A DNA stretch of 64,000 nt from contig NZ_AUAV01000013.1 of NCBI RefSeq assembly GCF_000428905.1, positions 124,001 to 188,000 on the forward strand. Direction: 5' to 3'. The translations under genes were made by a program, and so were the position numbers. Below are positions 9,662 to 20,100 of the stretch, in pieces. The stretch's first letter is position 1, and every line of letters starts with the position of its first letter. The stretch is from Brumicola pallidula DSM 14239 = ACAM 615 (GTDB lineage: Bacteria > Pseudomonadota > Gammaproteobacteria > Enterobacterales > Alteromonadaceae). Below the pieces are notes generated by a model. It was given only the letters and a program-made list of their open reading frames with translations, did no database searches and was not told the DNA's origin.

Positions 9662-10984
9662 ATGAATAATCTAAAGCTAGTAACAAACGACTTCAGCGGC
9701 GCGCAACGATCTCAAAAAAATCCGTGGTTACAAGGAATTCGTGATGCCGCAAGCGAGCGCTTAAGAGTGCTACAATTACCGACGCGAAAAACTGAAGATT
9801 GGAAATATCTGAAGCTTGAAAAATTGTTAGCTAATGACCAACTTGACGCGCAAAGCATGCAAGAACTTGATTCGAAAAGTCTAGAGGATATCGATGAATT
9901 ACTTGAGCAGTCTTTTATCGACGGCCTTGACGCGTATCGCCTGGTTTTTGTGAATGGCGTGTTCGTTAGTCAATTGTCACAACATGATAGCAACCCTTAT
10001 AGTGTTTTGTTCTCTGCAGCTAGCAAAGCTCAGCAACAATTAATTGTAGATCATCTAGATACCAGTCATAACTATTACCATGACTATTTTTCTAGTCTAA
10101 ACAGCGCGCAACTCGAAGACGGTTTGCTGATCAATATTCCGAAGGACTGTGTTGTTGACAAGCCCTTTTACATTGTCAATCTGACGATAGGTGAACAGCC
10201 AAAAACCAGTATGATGCGATTGCTAGTTATTGCTGAAACAGGCAGTACGGCGACCATAATCGAACATGAAGATGCGCCATTAAAGCATACAGGAATGGTT
10301 AATACTGTGATTGAATGTTTTGTTAATGACCACGCATATATCACGCATAGCCGTCTGCAACTGGATGAGAGTGTGACCAGTATATGCAGTCATCGCGTAA
10401 GACAAAGCGCTCATAGTACTTACCAACAACATCAAATTAGCCTAGCCTCAAAACTAAAACGTAACGATCTTACTGTGGCCTTGCGAGGCGAATATGCGAG
10501 CGCGGATATCCGAGGTAGTTTCTACGGTCGCCACCAGCAAAGTATCGATAACCACACTTGCATGGAACATATTGTACCCAATTGCACCAGCAATGAGGTC
10601 TTTCGAGGTCTGGTGGACAACGAAGCCAATGCCGTGTTCAATGGCCGTATTCATATTCATCCCGACGCCCAAAAAACATTAGCGGAACTGAGTAATAAAA
10701 ATTTACTACTGTCAGATTTTGCGACTATTAATACTAAACCCGAACTGGAAATTTACGCTGACGATGTGAGATGTTCACATGGCGCCACAGTAGGTCAGAT
10801 TGATAATGAGGCATTGTTTTATTTACAATCTAGGGGTATACCAAAGGCCGAGGCTAAACGAATATTAAGCCTCGCTTTCATAGCCGAAATAGTAAATCAG
10901 CTAACCGACGATAATGTGCGAGAGTTTGTTTCACAACGTTCATCTAGCTTGTTTACTACATTGCAGCCCGAAGGAGCAAAATAA
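9662..10984 (+). CDS. sufD: Fe-S assembly protein SufD
   Basis: A 440-residue SufD paralogue of SufB, partner in SufBC2D and needed for iron entry. It has the N-terminal RKTEDWKYLKLEKL segment and the C-terminal region CSHGATVGQIDNEALFYLQSRGI, in which the His and the SRGI block are family hallmarks. The C-terminus LSLAFIAEIVNQL is also typical. It sits 2 nt after sufC and 2 nt before sufS, so it is translationally coupled on both sides. Confidence 0.96.
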   Translation: MNNLKLVTNDFSGAQRSQKNPWLQGIRDAASERLRVLQLPTRKTEDWKYLKLEKLLANDQLDAQSMQELDSKSLEDIDELLEQSFIDGLDAYRLVFVNGVFVSQLSQHDSNPYSVLFSAASKAQQQLIVDHLDTSHNYYHDYFSSLNSAQLEDGLLINIPKDCVVDKPFYIVNLTIGEQPKTSMMRLLVIAETGSTATIIEHEDAPLKHTGMVNTVIECFVNDHAYITHSRLQLDESVTSICSHRVRQSAHSTYQQHQISLASKLKRNDLTVALRGEYASADIRGSFYGRHQQSIDNHTCMEHIVPNCTSNEVFRGLVDNEANAVFNGRIHIHPDAQKTLAELSNKNLLLSDFATINTKPELEIYADDVRCSHGATVGQIDNEALFYLQSRGIPKAEAKRILSLAFIAEIVNQLTDDNVREFVSQRSSSLFTTLQPEGAK

Positions 10985-10986
10985 CG

Positions 10987-12234
10987 ATGTCCAGTGTAAC
11001 CCCGATTACTAAGAACCAGCAATTTGATGTGGACAAGATCCGACAAGATTTTCCTTTATTAAATCAGAATATTAAAGGTAAACCTCTCGTCTATTTAGAC
11101 AACGCGGCAACGACCCAGAAGCCACAGGTTGTGATTGATGCAATCAGCCAATATTATGCCAATAGCAATGCTAATGTGCATCGAGGTGCGCATTCTTTAA
11201 GTGACCATGCAACCGAGCTATTCGAGAAAGCACGGAGTAACGTGCAACACTTTATTAATGCAGAATATAGTCATCAGATAATTTGGACAAAAGGCACCAC
11301 TGAAGCCATTAACATGATCGCCAGTGGATTAGCCCAAAGTCACTTAAAGCCCGGTGATGAAATTATTATTTCAGCAATGGAGCATCATGCCAATATTGTA
11401 CCTTGGCAAGTCGCCGCGCAGCGAAGCGGCGCGAAGCTCGTTGTTGCTCCAATAAATGAGAAAGGCGAGCTGAACTTTCCAGTTTATAAGATATTACTCA
11501 ATGAAAGAACCGCCATTGTTGCAATGACACACGTGTCCAACACGCTTGGCACTATTAATGATGTTAAGGAAATCGTTCACTGTGCAAAGCAAGTAGGTGC
11601 GATTACAGTAATAGACGGCGCACAAGCCATTGGTCATGATCATGTTGATATGCAGGATCTGGATTGCGATTTTTACGTGTTTTCAGGGCATAAGTTATTC
11701 GGCCCAACGGGTATCGGCGTATTGTACGGTAAAGAAGATCGTCTCGAGCAACTACCGCCTTTTCAAACGGGTGGAGAAATGATCCAAACGGTCACTTTCC
11801 AAGAGGCAACATGGAATGCATTACCTTATAAATTCGAAGCGGGCACGCCAAATATTGCAGGTGCCATAGGACTATCAGCGGCCATCGATTACCTTAGTGG
11901 CATTGATCGCGTGGGTGCGGCAGCACATGAACAACGATTAATGAACTATTGCATAGAGTTGGCTCAGGATATGGGTGATATTACACGCTATGGTACCGCC
12001 AAAAACAGGATGGCTATTTTCTCTTTCCTGCTGGGTGATGCGCATCCAAGCGATGTTGGTACTCTGCTCAATCAACAAGGTATTGCTGTGCGAACGGGTC
12101 ATCATTGCACAATGCCGCTGATGAATGAACTGGGTATTCCGGGCACAGTGCGCGCCTCGTTTTCTCTTTATAACACACAAGAAGAAGTGGCCATGCTATT
12201 TGCAGCTTTAACTAAAGCTAAAACCTTCTTATAA
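10987..12234 (+). CDS. sufS: Cysteine desulfurase SufS
   Basis: A 415-residue PLP enzyme, group II cysteine desulfurase, that takes sulfur from cysteine for SufE and SufBCD. The PLP lysine lies in FSGHKLFGPTGIG (about residue 233). The persulfide-forming Cys is in RTGHHCTMPL near residue 377. YLDNAATTQKP near the N-terminus and SAMEHHANIVPWQ are standard motifs. The GGAGC before the ATG serves as ribosome-binding site. sufA follows after 33 nt. Confidence 0.97.
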   Translation: MSSVTPITKNQQFDVDKIRQDFPLLNQNIKGKPLVYLDNAATTQKPQVVIDAISQYYANSNANVHRGAHSLSDHATELFEKARSNVQHFINAEYSHQIIWTKGTTEAINMIASGLAQSHLKPGDEIIISAMEHHANIVPWQVAAQRSGAKLVVAPINEKGELNFPVYKILLNERTAIVAMTHVSNTLGTINDVKEIVHCAKQVGAITVIDGAQAIGHDHVDMQDLDCDFYVFSGHKLFGPTGIGVLYGKEDRLEQLPPFQTGGEMIQTVTFQEATWNALPYKFEAGTPNIAGAIGLSAAIDYLSGIDRVGAAAHEQRLMNYCIELAQDMGDITRYGTAKNRMAIFSFLLGDAHPSDVGTLLNQQGIAVRTGHHCTMPLMNELGIPGTVRASFSLYNTQEEVAMLFAALTKAKTFL

Positions 12235-12267
12235 CTCAAAAATGACGATAAAAAAGGTAATTTTATT

Positions 12268-12624
12268 ATGAGCGTAATGACGTTTGATCCGACGAAGCCC
12301 AGCGTCACTTTGAGTGACAGCGCACGTACTTTCTTGTCTCAAAAAATCGAAAATAAGCAGGCCGATGGCCTGTGTTTTTCAGTCAAAAAAAGTGGCTGTA
12401 ATGGTTTCAGATATGTGTTGGATTTTATTGACCAACCCAGTACCGAAGCGGGTTTAGTTGTTATTAATGACGATAAATTAAAACTGTATATTACAGAAGA
12501 AGCCTTACCCTATGTGAATGGTACTGAGATTGATTGTGTTACTGAAGGATTGAACCAAGTCATCAAGTTCATCAATCCAAATAGCTCAACTGAATGCGGT
12601 TGCGGTGAAAGCTTTGGGATTTAA
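12268..12624 (+). CDS. sufA: A-type Fe-S carrier SufA
   Basis: A 118-residue HesB/IscA-type protein that accepts and delivers Fe-S clusters. The three conserved cysteines are present at C44 (KSGCNGF) and C110/C112 (TECGCGESF). Placement in the suf operon names it SufA rather than IscA or ErpA, although sequence alone does not separate these well. Length is normal (E. coli SufA 122). Confidence 0.92.
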   Translation: MSVMTFDPTKPSVTLSDSARTFLSQKIENKQADGLCFSVKKSGCNGFRYVLDFIDQPSTEAGLVVINDDKLKLYITEEALPYVNGTEIDCVTEGLNQVIKFINPNSSTECGCGESFGI

Positions 12625-12654
12625 CGATTTAACTCAATAAAATTGAAGAAGGCT

Positions 12655-13179
12655 ATGGAAAATAAAATAATTGTAGTGAATAGAGAGTGCCCAGCACTAC
12701 TCGTGCCAGACGGTATTTCTATTACCATTAAGAAAGACACATTTGTAACGCTTACCCAATCATTAGGTGGCGCATATACCGTGCTTGTTAACGGCAATAT
12801 GGCACGAGTTGATGGTACTGATGCTGATGCGCTTGGATTTGAGCCAATTGTTTTAGAGTTTGATAACTCAGGTGATGAAACAGTCGTTGAAAGTAATGTA
12901 TGGAAGGCCTTGTCTGCTGTTTACGACCCAGAACTACCGGTTAGCATTGTTGATTTGGGTTTGATATATGATTGTAAAATTGAGGGTAGTACGGTCGTAA
13001 TTTCCATGACATTAACGGCACCAGGCTGTGGCATGGGGCCGGTATTGGTAGAAGATGTCAAATACAAAGTTGGGCTAGTGCCCGATGTGGATAATGTAAA
13101 GGTGAACCTTGTACTTGAGCCGGCATGGAGTCGAGAAATGATGACGGAAGAAGCGCAACTTGAGATGGGGTTATTTTGA
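12655..13179 (+). CDS. sufT: SufT, long-form Fe-S maturation factor (MIP18/DUF59)
   Basis: A 174-residue protein with a C-terminal DUF59/MIP18 domain (VWKALSAVYDPELPVSIVDLGLIY, about residues 84-107) and the conserved Cys in LTAPGCGMGP. It has an N-terminal extension of about 80 residues, which together define the long SufT form found in proteobacterial suf operons. SufT-type proteins help mature Fe-S enzymes, in some bacteria including lipoate synthase. The start ATG 12655 is preferred to a TTG four codons upstream, with GAAGAAGG before it. Its stop overlaps the sufE start (TGATG). Confidence 0.9.
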   Translation: MENKIIVVNRECPALLVPDGISITIKKDTFVTLTQSLGGAYTVLVNGNMARVDGTDADALGFEPIVLEFDNSGDETVVESNVWKALSAVYDPELPVSIVDLGLIYDCKIEGSTVVISMTLTAPGCGMGPVLVEDVKYKVGLVPDVDNVKVNLVLEPAWSREMMTEEAQLEMGLF

Positions 13180-13637
13180 TGAATAAACTCGCTATTCCGG
13201 CTTTATCCGGCGGACCTTTTGGCACTGAAATTAAATCTACTGATATCGCAGATACACTGAGCTTCTTTGATGATTGGGAAGACCGTTACCGTTATATAAT
13301 AGACCTCGGCAAAGAGCTTACTGCCCTACCCACTTCATGTAGAACTGATGAAAATCTTATTATCGGCTGTCAGAGTCAGGTATGGCTAGTTTGCGAATAC
13401 GACACAACAAATAATATTCTTTTTATGGCGGTCGACAGTGAAGCCCTAATTGTAAAAGGCCTCGCTGCTATCGTCTTAAGTGCATTTAATAAGAAAACAC
13501 CGCAGGAAATTACGGATTTTAATATCGACGCTTTCTTCACCGATATTGATTTATTCAACCATTTGAGTTCGATGCGTGGTAACGGTTTGCGTGCCATGGT
13601 CAGCAAAATTTTACGCGTAGCTAAAAATTATGGCTAA
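13179..13637 (+). CDS. sufE: Sulfur acceptor protein SufE
   Basis: A 152-residue SufE, which accepts the persulfide from SufS and stimulates its activity. The acceptor Cys is in IIGCQSQVWL (about residue 60). FFDDWEDRYRYIIDLGK is the usual N-terminal helix and the C-terminus has LSSMRGNGLRAM. The ATG overlaps the sufT stop by one base. Encoding sufE at the end of the cluster, after sufT, differs from the E. coli order sufABCDSE. Confidence 0.95.
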   Translation: MNKLAIPALSGGPFGTEIKSTDIADTLSFFDDWEDRYRYIIDLGKELTALPTSCRTDENLIIGCQSQVWLVCEYDTTNNILFMAVDSEALIVKGLAAIVLSAFNKKTPQEITDFNIDAFFTDIDLFNHLSSMRGNGLRAMVSKILRVAKNYG

Positions 13638-13673
13638 GTCACATTTTGATTAACAGCTTAGTAGGAGCAATAC

Positions 13674-14036
13674 ATGGACATCATGAGTGAGATTGAAGAA
13701 CACATTAATAACAATGCCGTCATCATTTTTATGAAAGGTACGCCAGAGCAACCACGTTGCGGATTCTCTGCCACCGCAGTAAAAGCCTTAATCGCTTGTG
13801 GTGAAACCTTTTCTTTTATTGATATTTTGGCCAATCCAGAAATTCGAGCGGCATTACCAGCATATGGAGACTGGCCAACCTTTCCCCAAGTATGGGCAAA
13901 TGGTGAGTTGATCGGGGGCGGTGATATTGTAAACGAACTGAATCAAAGTGGAGAGTTAAAAGAAATTATCCTAGAAGCGCTAAAAAGTGCTCAGATAAAA
14001 AACGTACTCGTTGATCCCGCGCAAATAAAACAATAG
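13674..14036 (+). CDS. grxD: Monothiol CGFS glutaredoxin GrxD (Grx4-like)
   Basis: A 120-residue monothiol glutaredoxin with the active site CGFS (C29). Conserved WPTFPQVWANGELIGGGDI follows. CGFS glutaredoxins bind a glutathione-ligated [2Fe-2S] cluster and transfer it to apo-proteins or A-type carriers, rather than acting as redox enzymes. It lies 36 nt after sufE, in the same direction, after a GGAGCAA ribosome-binding site. It therefore looks like part of the suf transcription unit. The last ~10 residues extend beyond E. coli GrxD. Confidence 0.95.
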   Translation: MDIMSEIEEHINNNAVIIFMKGTPEQPRCGFSATAVKALIACGETFSFIDILANPEIRAALPAYGDWPTFPQVWANGELIGGGDIVNELNQSGELKEIILEALKSAQIKNVLVDPAQIKQ

Positions 14037-14245
14037 CAAGCTTCTTAAATTTATTGGCAAAAACACCTTAGCCAAACACCGGTTGGAGCTCTCTGCCATT
14101 GCGCCACTAATGTCGGGACCAAGTGCACCAGTGCATGCCATTGATAGCTTGGAAACTATGTTGCCAACCGCATAATCAAGCTGTCTCAATGTATGATTAT
14201 CAAATTGACTAGACGCATTGAGTATCAACAGGATCCACCAATATC

Positions 14246-15217
14246 ATGACTACTGTAAAACAATCAAAATATGTCGCTGGCGAAAAGCTTCGTAATGCTG
14301 ATAAGTTAGCTTTTATCCCAGTAAAAATCATTACCAGCGAGAAAGAAACCACATTAAAAAAGCCGAGCTGGTTAAAAATAAAATTACCCAGTAACACGGC
14401 TAAAGTAGATCAAATCAAACAAGCTATGCGCAAGCATAATCTAAGTTCCGTTTGCGAAGAAGCTTCTTGCCCTAATTTACACGAATGCTTTAACCACGGA
14501 ACCGCTACGTTTATGATCCTGGGTGCAATTTGTACTCGTCGCTGTCCATTCTGTGATGTAGCACATGGCAGACCCTTGCCAGTCAGTGCTGAAGAACCAC
14601 AGAAATTGGCAGCAACGATCCGTGATATGAAATTAAAGTATGTAGTCATTACCTCAGTTGATCGCGATGACCTTCGAGATGGCGGAGCTCAGCACTTTGT
14701 TGACTGCATTAATGCAATACGCAGGGAAGTACCCAGTATAAAAATCGAAATCTTAGTGCCAGATTTTAAGGGTCGGATGGACAAAGCACTGGACATTTTA
14801 AGTACCGCGCCGCCGGATGTATTTAATCATAACTTGGAGACAGCTCCACATATGTACCGTGAAGTTCGACCAGGGGCTAATTATAAAAATTCATTGGAGT
14901 TGTTGCGTCGTTTTAAAGTAATGCATCCACAGGTAGCCACAAAATCGGGACTAATGCTGGGTCTTGGTGAGACTATCGAGGAAATTACCGACGTATTAAA
15001 AGACTTGCGTGAACATAATGTAGAGATGCTCACCTTAGGACAATACTTGCAGCCGAGTAAGCATCACCTCGCGGTTAAACGCTATGTACCCCCAGCCGAG
15101 TTTGATCAACTTGGTGTTGTCGCAAGAGAGCTTGGCTTTACTCATGCTGCATCTGGTCCACTGGTGCGTTCAAGCTACCATGCAGATCTGCAAGCTGCTG
15201 GTAAACAAATAAAGTAA
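14246..15217 (+). CDS. lipA: Lipoyl synthase
   Basis: A 323-residue radical-SAM enzyme that inserts two sulfurs into octanoyl groups to make lipoyl cofactors of the 2-oxoacid dehydrogenases and glycine cleavage H protein. The auxiliary cluster ligands are C70, C75 and C81 ([13 protein letters not shown]). The radical-SAM cluster ligands are C96, C100 and C103 (CTRRCPFC). The C-terminal [12 protein letters not shown] supplies the auxiliary-cluster Ser. lipB is not nearby, although lipB-lipA is the common arrangement. Here lipA follows the suf-grxD cluster by 209 nt, which places a major Fe-S consumer beside its assembly machinery. Confidence 0.97.
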   Translation: MTTVKQSKYVAGEKLRNADKLAFIPVKIITSEKETTLKKPSWLKIKLPSNTAKVDQIKQAMRKHNLSSVCEEASCPNLHECFNHGTATFMILGAICTRRCPFCDVAHGRPLPVSAEEPQKLAATIRDMKLKYVVITSVDRDDLRDGGAQHFVDCINAIRREVPSIKIEILVPDFKGRMDKALDILSTAPPDVFNHNLETAPHMYREVRPGANYKNSLELLRRFKVMHPQVATKSGLMLGLGETIEEITDVLKDLREHNVEMLTLGQYLQPSKHHLAVKRYVPPAEFDQLGVVARELGFTHAASGPLVRSSYHADLQAAGKQIK

Positions 15218-15718
15218 TGAAGGATAAATTATTACTTTTAGGACAGGCGAGATGACTATTGCATCCCGCTTCGGATAACAAAAGTTAACGATGTATATTA
15301 ATTGGTTTTAATTGCGGCAAATTGGTCTTAAATTAACACTTACTCGGTGCGTTATTGTAAGGAAGAGAAATACCCATTATGATTATTAATAAATTAGAAT
15401 GTAATATGCTGTGTGTTCCTTTTTGCTGCGAGCATAAGTGGCTGAGGCGTGTTGCCAACTTATCGAATTTATAAGAAGCAGTTTTAAGTTGCTTACACCA
15501 AATTCCGGACGCAACTAGCCTTAATCAATTGATTAAAAGCCCGTTCTCGGAATATCCTGTAATTCCGGGCTTGCATTTGATGGCGGCCAAGTCTAAACAC
15601 GTCGTTAACAATGCCCTGGCAAGATAGAAATCGTTGAGCTAGGCATTCGATAAGCTGACAGTACCGACTTGTGAATTAGTCGCTTTTCGCTCACTATTTT
15701 GTAGTAATTTGATCGATG
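15218..15718. other. Intergenic between lipA and gltD, carrying the left repeat
   Basis: 501 bp between convergent genes. Positions 15498-15646 hold the left copy of the direct repeat described separately. Elsewhere I see no gene and no clear intrinsic terminator for either gene. Confidence 0.6.
15498..15646. repeat. Left direct repeat flanking gltBD
   Basis: About 149 bp that aligns without gaps to 22541-22689; by hand I count about 111 identical positions (roughly 74 percent). Shared blocks include GGCAAGATAGAAA and TCCTGTAATT. On the minus strand both copies can be read as a degenerate peptide containing FYLA.., ..CL/CKGLA.I and KPxITGxSxN, suggesting decay of a once-coding element. The family is not recognised. 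Confidence 0.8.
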
Positions 15719-17182
15719 TCAGCGTGGCAAATTTGAGCAACCCATCAAAAATTCATCCGCCGCACGCGCGGCCTGGCGACCCTCACGGATTGCCCAAACC
15801 ACCAGAGACTGGCCTCGTCGCATGTCCCCCGCGGCGAATACTTTGGCGACCGAAGTCTGATAACAACCGTCGCCGTCGGTGCTTGCTTTGGCATTGCCGC
15901 GTGCATCTTTTTCGACCGCAAAGGCTTCCAGCACTTGCGCTACTGGCGACACAAAACCCATCGCCAGCAAGACCAAATCTGCTTTCATTTCGAATTCGGA
16001 ATTTGGCACCTCCTGCATCTTGCCGTCTACCCATTCGACGCGAGCTGCAATCAGCTTCTCGACCTTGCCGTCCTTACCTTCGAAACGCTTGGTCGCAACT
16101 GCCCAATCCCGCTCGCAACCTTCTTCTTGTGACGACGAGGTACGCAACTTGATCGGCCAGTAAGGCCATATTAGCGGTTTATCCTCTTGTTCCGGCGGTT
16201 GCGGCATCAGTTCAAATTGCGCCAAGCTGGCTGCGCAATGGCGGTTGCATGTGCCTACGCAGTCTGATCCGGTATCGCCTCCTCCGATAACGACTACGTG
16301 CTTACCGTTCGCCATGAGCTGGTCGTTGAGCTTGTCACCTGCATCCACTTGGTTTTGCTGGGGCAGGAATTCCATCGCAAAATGGACACCTTTTAACTCA
16401 CGACCGGGTACCGGAAGATCGCGCGGCAACTCAGCACCGCCAGCGAGAATGATGGCATCAAATTTTTGATTGAGTTGCTTAGGGGAAATGGTTTCTTTGG
16501 TCCAATTGATGATTTCTGACGGAAAATCTGTTCCAATCAATACACCGGTGCGGAAGTGCACGCCTTCGGCTTGCATTTGCTCAATGCGGCGGTCGATATG
16601 CGACTTTTCCATCTTGAAACCCGGAATACCGTAACGCATCAAACCGCCGATCCGATCGTTTTTTTCAAACACAGTCACATCGTGACCGACACGCGCGAGT
16701 TGCTGGGCTGCAGCCAGACCAGCAGGACCAGATCCAACCACAGCAACTTTTTTACCCGTTTTGAAAGCCGCCGGTTGCGGCATAACCCAACCGTTTTTCC
16801 AGCCCTTATCGATAATGAAATGCTCGATTGATTTAATGCCTACCGCATCGTTGTTGATGGCAAGCACACAGGCAGATTCGCAAGGTGCGGGGCAGATGCG
16901 GCCAGTGAATTCAGGGAAGTTGTTAGTCGAATGCAGGGTCTCCAGCGCTTCGCGATAATTGCCGCTATACACCAAGTCGTTCCAGTCGGGGATGATGTTG
17001 TTAACCGGGCAACCGGTCATGCAAAACGGCGTGCCGCAATCCATACATCGCGCACCCTCTGTTTTCGCTTGTTCTTCCTTCAGCGGCAGGATGAACTCCC
17101 CGTAGTTCTTGACGCGTTCAGCCGCCGGTACATACGCTTCCTTTTGCCGCTGAAACTCTATAAAGCCTGTTATTTTACCCAT
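15719..17182 (-). CDS. gltD: Glutamate synthase small subunit
   Basis: A 487-residue GltD, the NADPH-binding FAD flavoprotein of the glutamine:2-oxoglutarate aminotransferase. It supplies electrons to GltB for glutamate formation. N-terminal low-potential cluster cysteines are in [19 protein letters not shown] and [12 protein letters not shown]. The FAD-binding [15 protein letters not shown] follows, then the NADPH-binding [13 protein letters not shown] and [13 protein letters not shown]. The start overlaps the gltB stop by 8 nt (ATGGGTAA). Base composition is clearly more GC-rich than the suf genes to the left, and the protein resembles betaproteobacterial GltD; both point to transfer. Confidence 0.95.
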   Translation of the reverse strand: MGKITGFIEFQRQKEAYVPAAERVKNYGEFILPLKEEQAKTEGARCMDCGTPFCMTGCPVNNIIPDWNDLVYSGNYREALETLHSTNNFPEFTGRICPAPCESACVLAINNDAVGIKSIEHFIIDKGWKNGWVMPQPAAFKTGKKVAVVGSGPAGLAAAQQLARVGHDVTVFEKNDRIGGLMRYGIPGFKMEKSHIDRRIEQMQAEGVHFRTGVLIGTDFPSEIINWTKETISPKQLNQKFDAIILAGGAELPRDLPVPGRELKGVHFAMEFLPQQNQVDAGDKLNDQLMANGKHVVVIGGGDTGSDCVGTCNRHCAASLAQFELMPQPPEQEDKPLIWPYWPIKLRTSSSQEEGCERDWAVATKRFEGKDGKVEKLIAARVEWVDGKMQEVPNSEFEMKADLVLLAMGFVSPVAQVLEAFAVEKDARGNAKASTDGDGCYQTSVAKVFAAGDMRRGQSLVVWAIREGRQAARAADEFLMGCSNLPR

Positions 17183-20100
17183 TGTCTACCTCTGTCTTAT
17201 CTAGCTCTTCGTGAGAGGAGGATGGCATTTGCGCCATATTCATCTCACCCAATGCGCGCTTATAATCGTTCGGGAAGACTTTGATAAAGTTTTTGCGGCC
17301 GTTGGACCAGTCATCCAACAAGTTGCGCGCGCGCAGGCTGCCGGTATACTTGAAGTGGCGCTCAATCAGGCGCTTTAAAATTACCTCGTCAGTCTCACTT
17401 TGGTCGCCGCGTAACTGGCTATGCCAGATCGAACGGTCGACTTTGGCTTCTTGCTCGGCTTGGGCGAGGACAGGTTCCAACGTGACCATTGCGGTATTGC
17501 ATTTTTTGGCGAAATCACCGTCAGGGTTCCACACGTAAGCGATACCGCCCGACATACCGGCGGCAAAGTTACGGCCGGTTTCTCCGAACACGACCACGGT
17601 GCCGCCAGTCATGTATTCGCAACCGTGGTCACCGACCCCTTCAACCACAGTGATGGCGCCAGAATTACGCACCGCGAAGCGCTCGCCGGCGACGCCATTA
17701 AAAAATGCCTCGCCGGCAATCGCGCCGTATAACACGGTGTTGCCGATGATAATGTTGTGGTCTGCCAAGCCAGTAAACTCTGTATTCGGACGGACGATGA
17801 TACGCCCACCCGACAAACCTTTACCGACGTAATCATTGCCTTCGCCGACCAGATCTAGCGTGATACCGTGCGCCAGAAACGCGCCGAGCGACTGACCTGC
17901 AGTCCCTAACAACTGAATGTGAATGGTGTCGTCGGGCAAGCCTTCGTGACCGTATTTTTTTGCAACGATGCCTGACAGCATAGTACCCACCGTGCGGTTG
18001 AGGTTTCTGACAGGTAAGGCGAATGATACTTTTTTGCCTTGTTCTAGCGCTGCTTGCGATTGGGTAATCAACTTATGATCGAGGGCCTTTTCCAGCCCGT
18101 GGTCTTGCTCTTCTGCGTGATAACACAGTGAGCTAGCAGGCATCGACGGCTGATAGAAAATCTTGCTGAAATCAAGTCCCTTGGCTTTCCAGTGGGTAAT
18201 CGCTTGCGACTTGTCGAGCAAGTCGACGCGACCGATCAAGTCATTAAACCTTCGGATACCAAGTTGCGCCATCAACTCCCGCGCTTCCTCGGCGACGAAG
18301 AAGAAATAGTTGACCACGTGTTCCGGCTTACCGGAGAACTTGGCGCGCAGCACCGGGTCTTGCGTCGCGATGCCGACCGAACAAGTATTGAGGTGGCATT
18401 TGCGCAACATAATGCAGCCTTCAACCACCAGCGGCGCCGTGGCAAAACCGATTTCATCCGCGCCCAGCATGGCTGCAATCACGATATCTCGACCGGTTTT
18501 CATTTGGCCATCGGCTTGTACCCGAATACGGCCACGCAAACCGTTCAGCACCAGTGTTTGCTGGGTTTCGGCCAAACCTAATTCCCACGGTGTTCCCGCA
18601 TGTTTAAGTGAAGACAAGGGCGTGGCGCCTGTGCCTCCGTCATGACCAGCGATCACTACGTGATCGGCCTTGGCCTTGGCGACGCCGACCGCAACCGTGC
18701 CAACTCCAACCTCGGATACCAACTTGATGGAGATCGACGCGCTTGGGTTTACATTTTTTAAGTCATGGATCAGTTGTGCTAAGTCTTCGATCGAATAAAT
18801 ATCGTGATGCGGCGGCGGCGAAATCAAGCCCACGCCCGGCACAGAAAAACGTAATCTTGCGATATATTCAGACACCTTGTAGCCTGGCAACTGCCCACCT
18901 TCCCCCGGCTTGGCACCTTGCGCCATCTTGACCTGGATTTGATCAGCGGAATCCAAATATGCTGCTGTTACGCCGAAGCGGCCAGCCGCGACTTGCTTGA
19001 TCCTAGAACGCACCGAATCGCCATCTTGCAAGGCAATATCGGCTTCAATCTGGTCACGGCCGATGACGGATGCCATGCTATCGCCCTGCTTGATCGGGAT
19101 GCCTTTCATCTCTTGGCGATAACGGTTCGGATCTTCACCACCTTCACCAGTGTTAGACTTGCCGCCAATGCGGTTCATCGCTACCGCCAACGTGGCGTGT
19201 GCTTCGGTGCTGATCGAGCCAAGAGACATTGCGCCGGTGGTGAAGCGCTTGACAATTTCTTTGGCCGGCTCGACTTCATCTAGCGCAATAGCCTTGGACG
19301 GGTCCAGCTTGAACTCAAATAAACCACGCAGGGTCATGTGCCGTTTGCTTTGGTCATTGATGATTTGTGCATATTCTTGGTAGGTGCTGAAATTATTGGA
19401 TCGGGTCGAATGCTGCAGCTTGGCAATCGCGTCCGGCGTCCACATGTGCTCTTCGCCGCGCACGCGAAACGCATATTCGCCACCGGTATCGAGCGCATTC
19501 GCCAGTACTGGGTCGTTGCCGAAGGCTTGCTGGTGTAAACGCAACGCCTCTTCTGCCACTTCGAGTACGCCGATACCTTCAATATTGGATGCAACGCCTT
19601 TGAAATATTTGTCCACCAGCGATTTATTCAGACCGATCGCTTCGAAAACCTGCGCGCCGCAGTACGACATGTAAGTCGATATGCCCATTTTCGACATCAC
19701 CTTCAACAAACCCTTGGCGAGCGCTTTCTGGAAATTCTTGATGGCTTTTTCCGGCGATAAATCATCGGGCAATCTTTTCGCCAAGTCCGCCAGCGTATCC
19801 ATTGCCAGATAAGGATGGACGGCTTCCGCGCCAAAACCAGCGAGCAGCGCAAAATGATGCGTTTCACGGGCAGAACCGGTTTCCACCACCAAGCCGGTCG
19901 ATGTGCGAAAACCCGTGCTAATCAGATGCAAATGGATTGCCGACGTGGCGAGCAGGGCCGGGATCGCCACTTGTTCGGCGTCCACTTTGCGGTCGGACAC
20001 GATCAGTATGTTGTGGCCTGATTTGACTGCATCCACCGCTTGCGCGCAAACCGATGCTAGGCGCACCTCCATACCTTCTTTTCCTCGGACCACCGGATAG

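Noticed and set aside
14037-14245. Short open plus-strand stretch after grxD (KNTLAKHRLELSAIAPLMSG)
   Set aside because: No start codon, stops shortly after, and no recognisable family; treated as intergenic.
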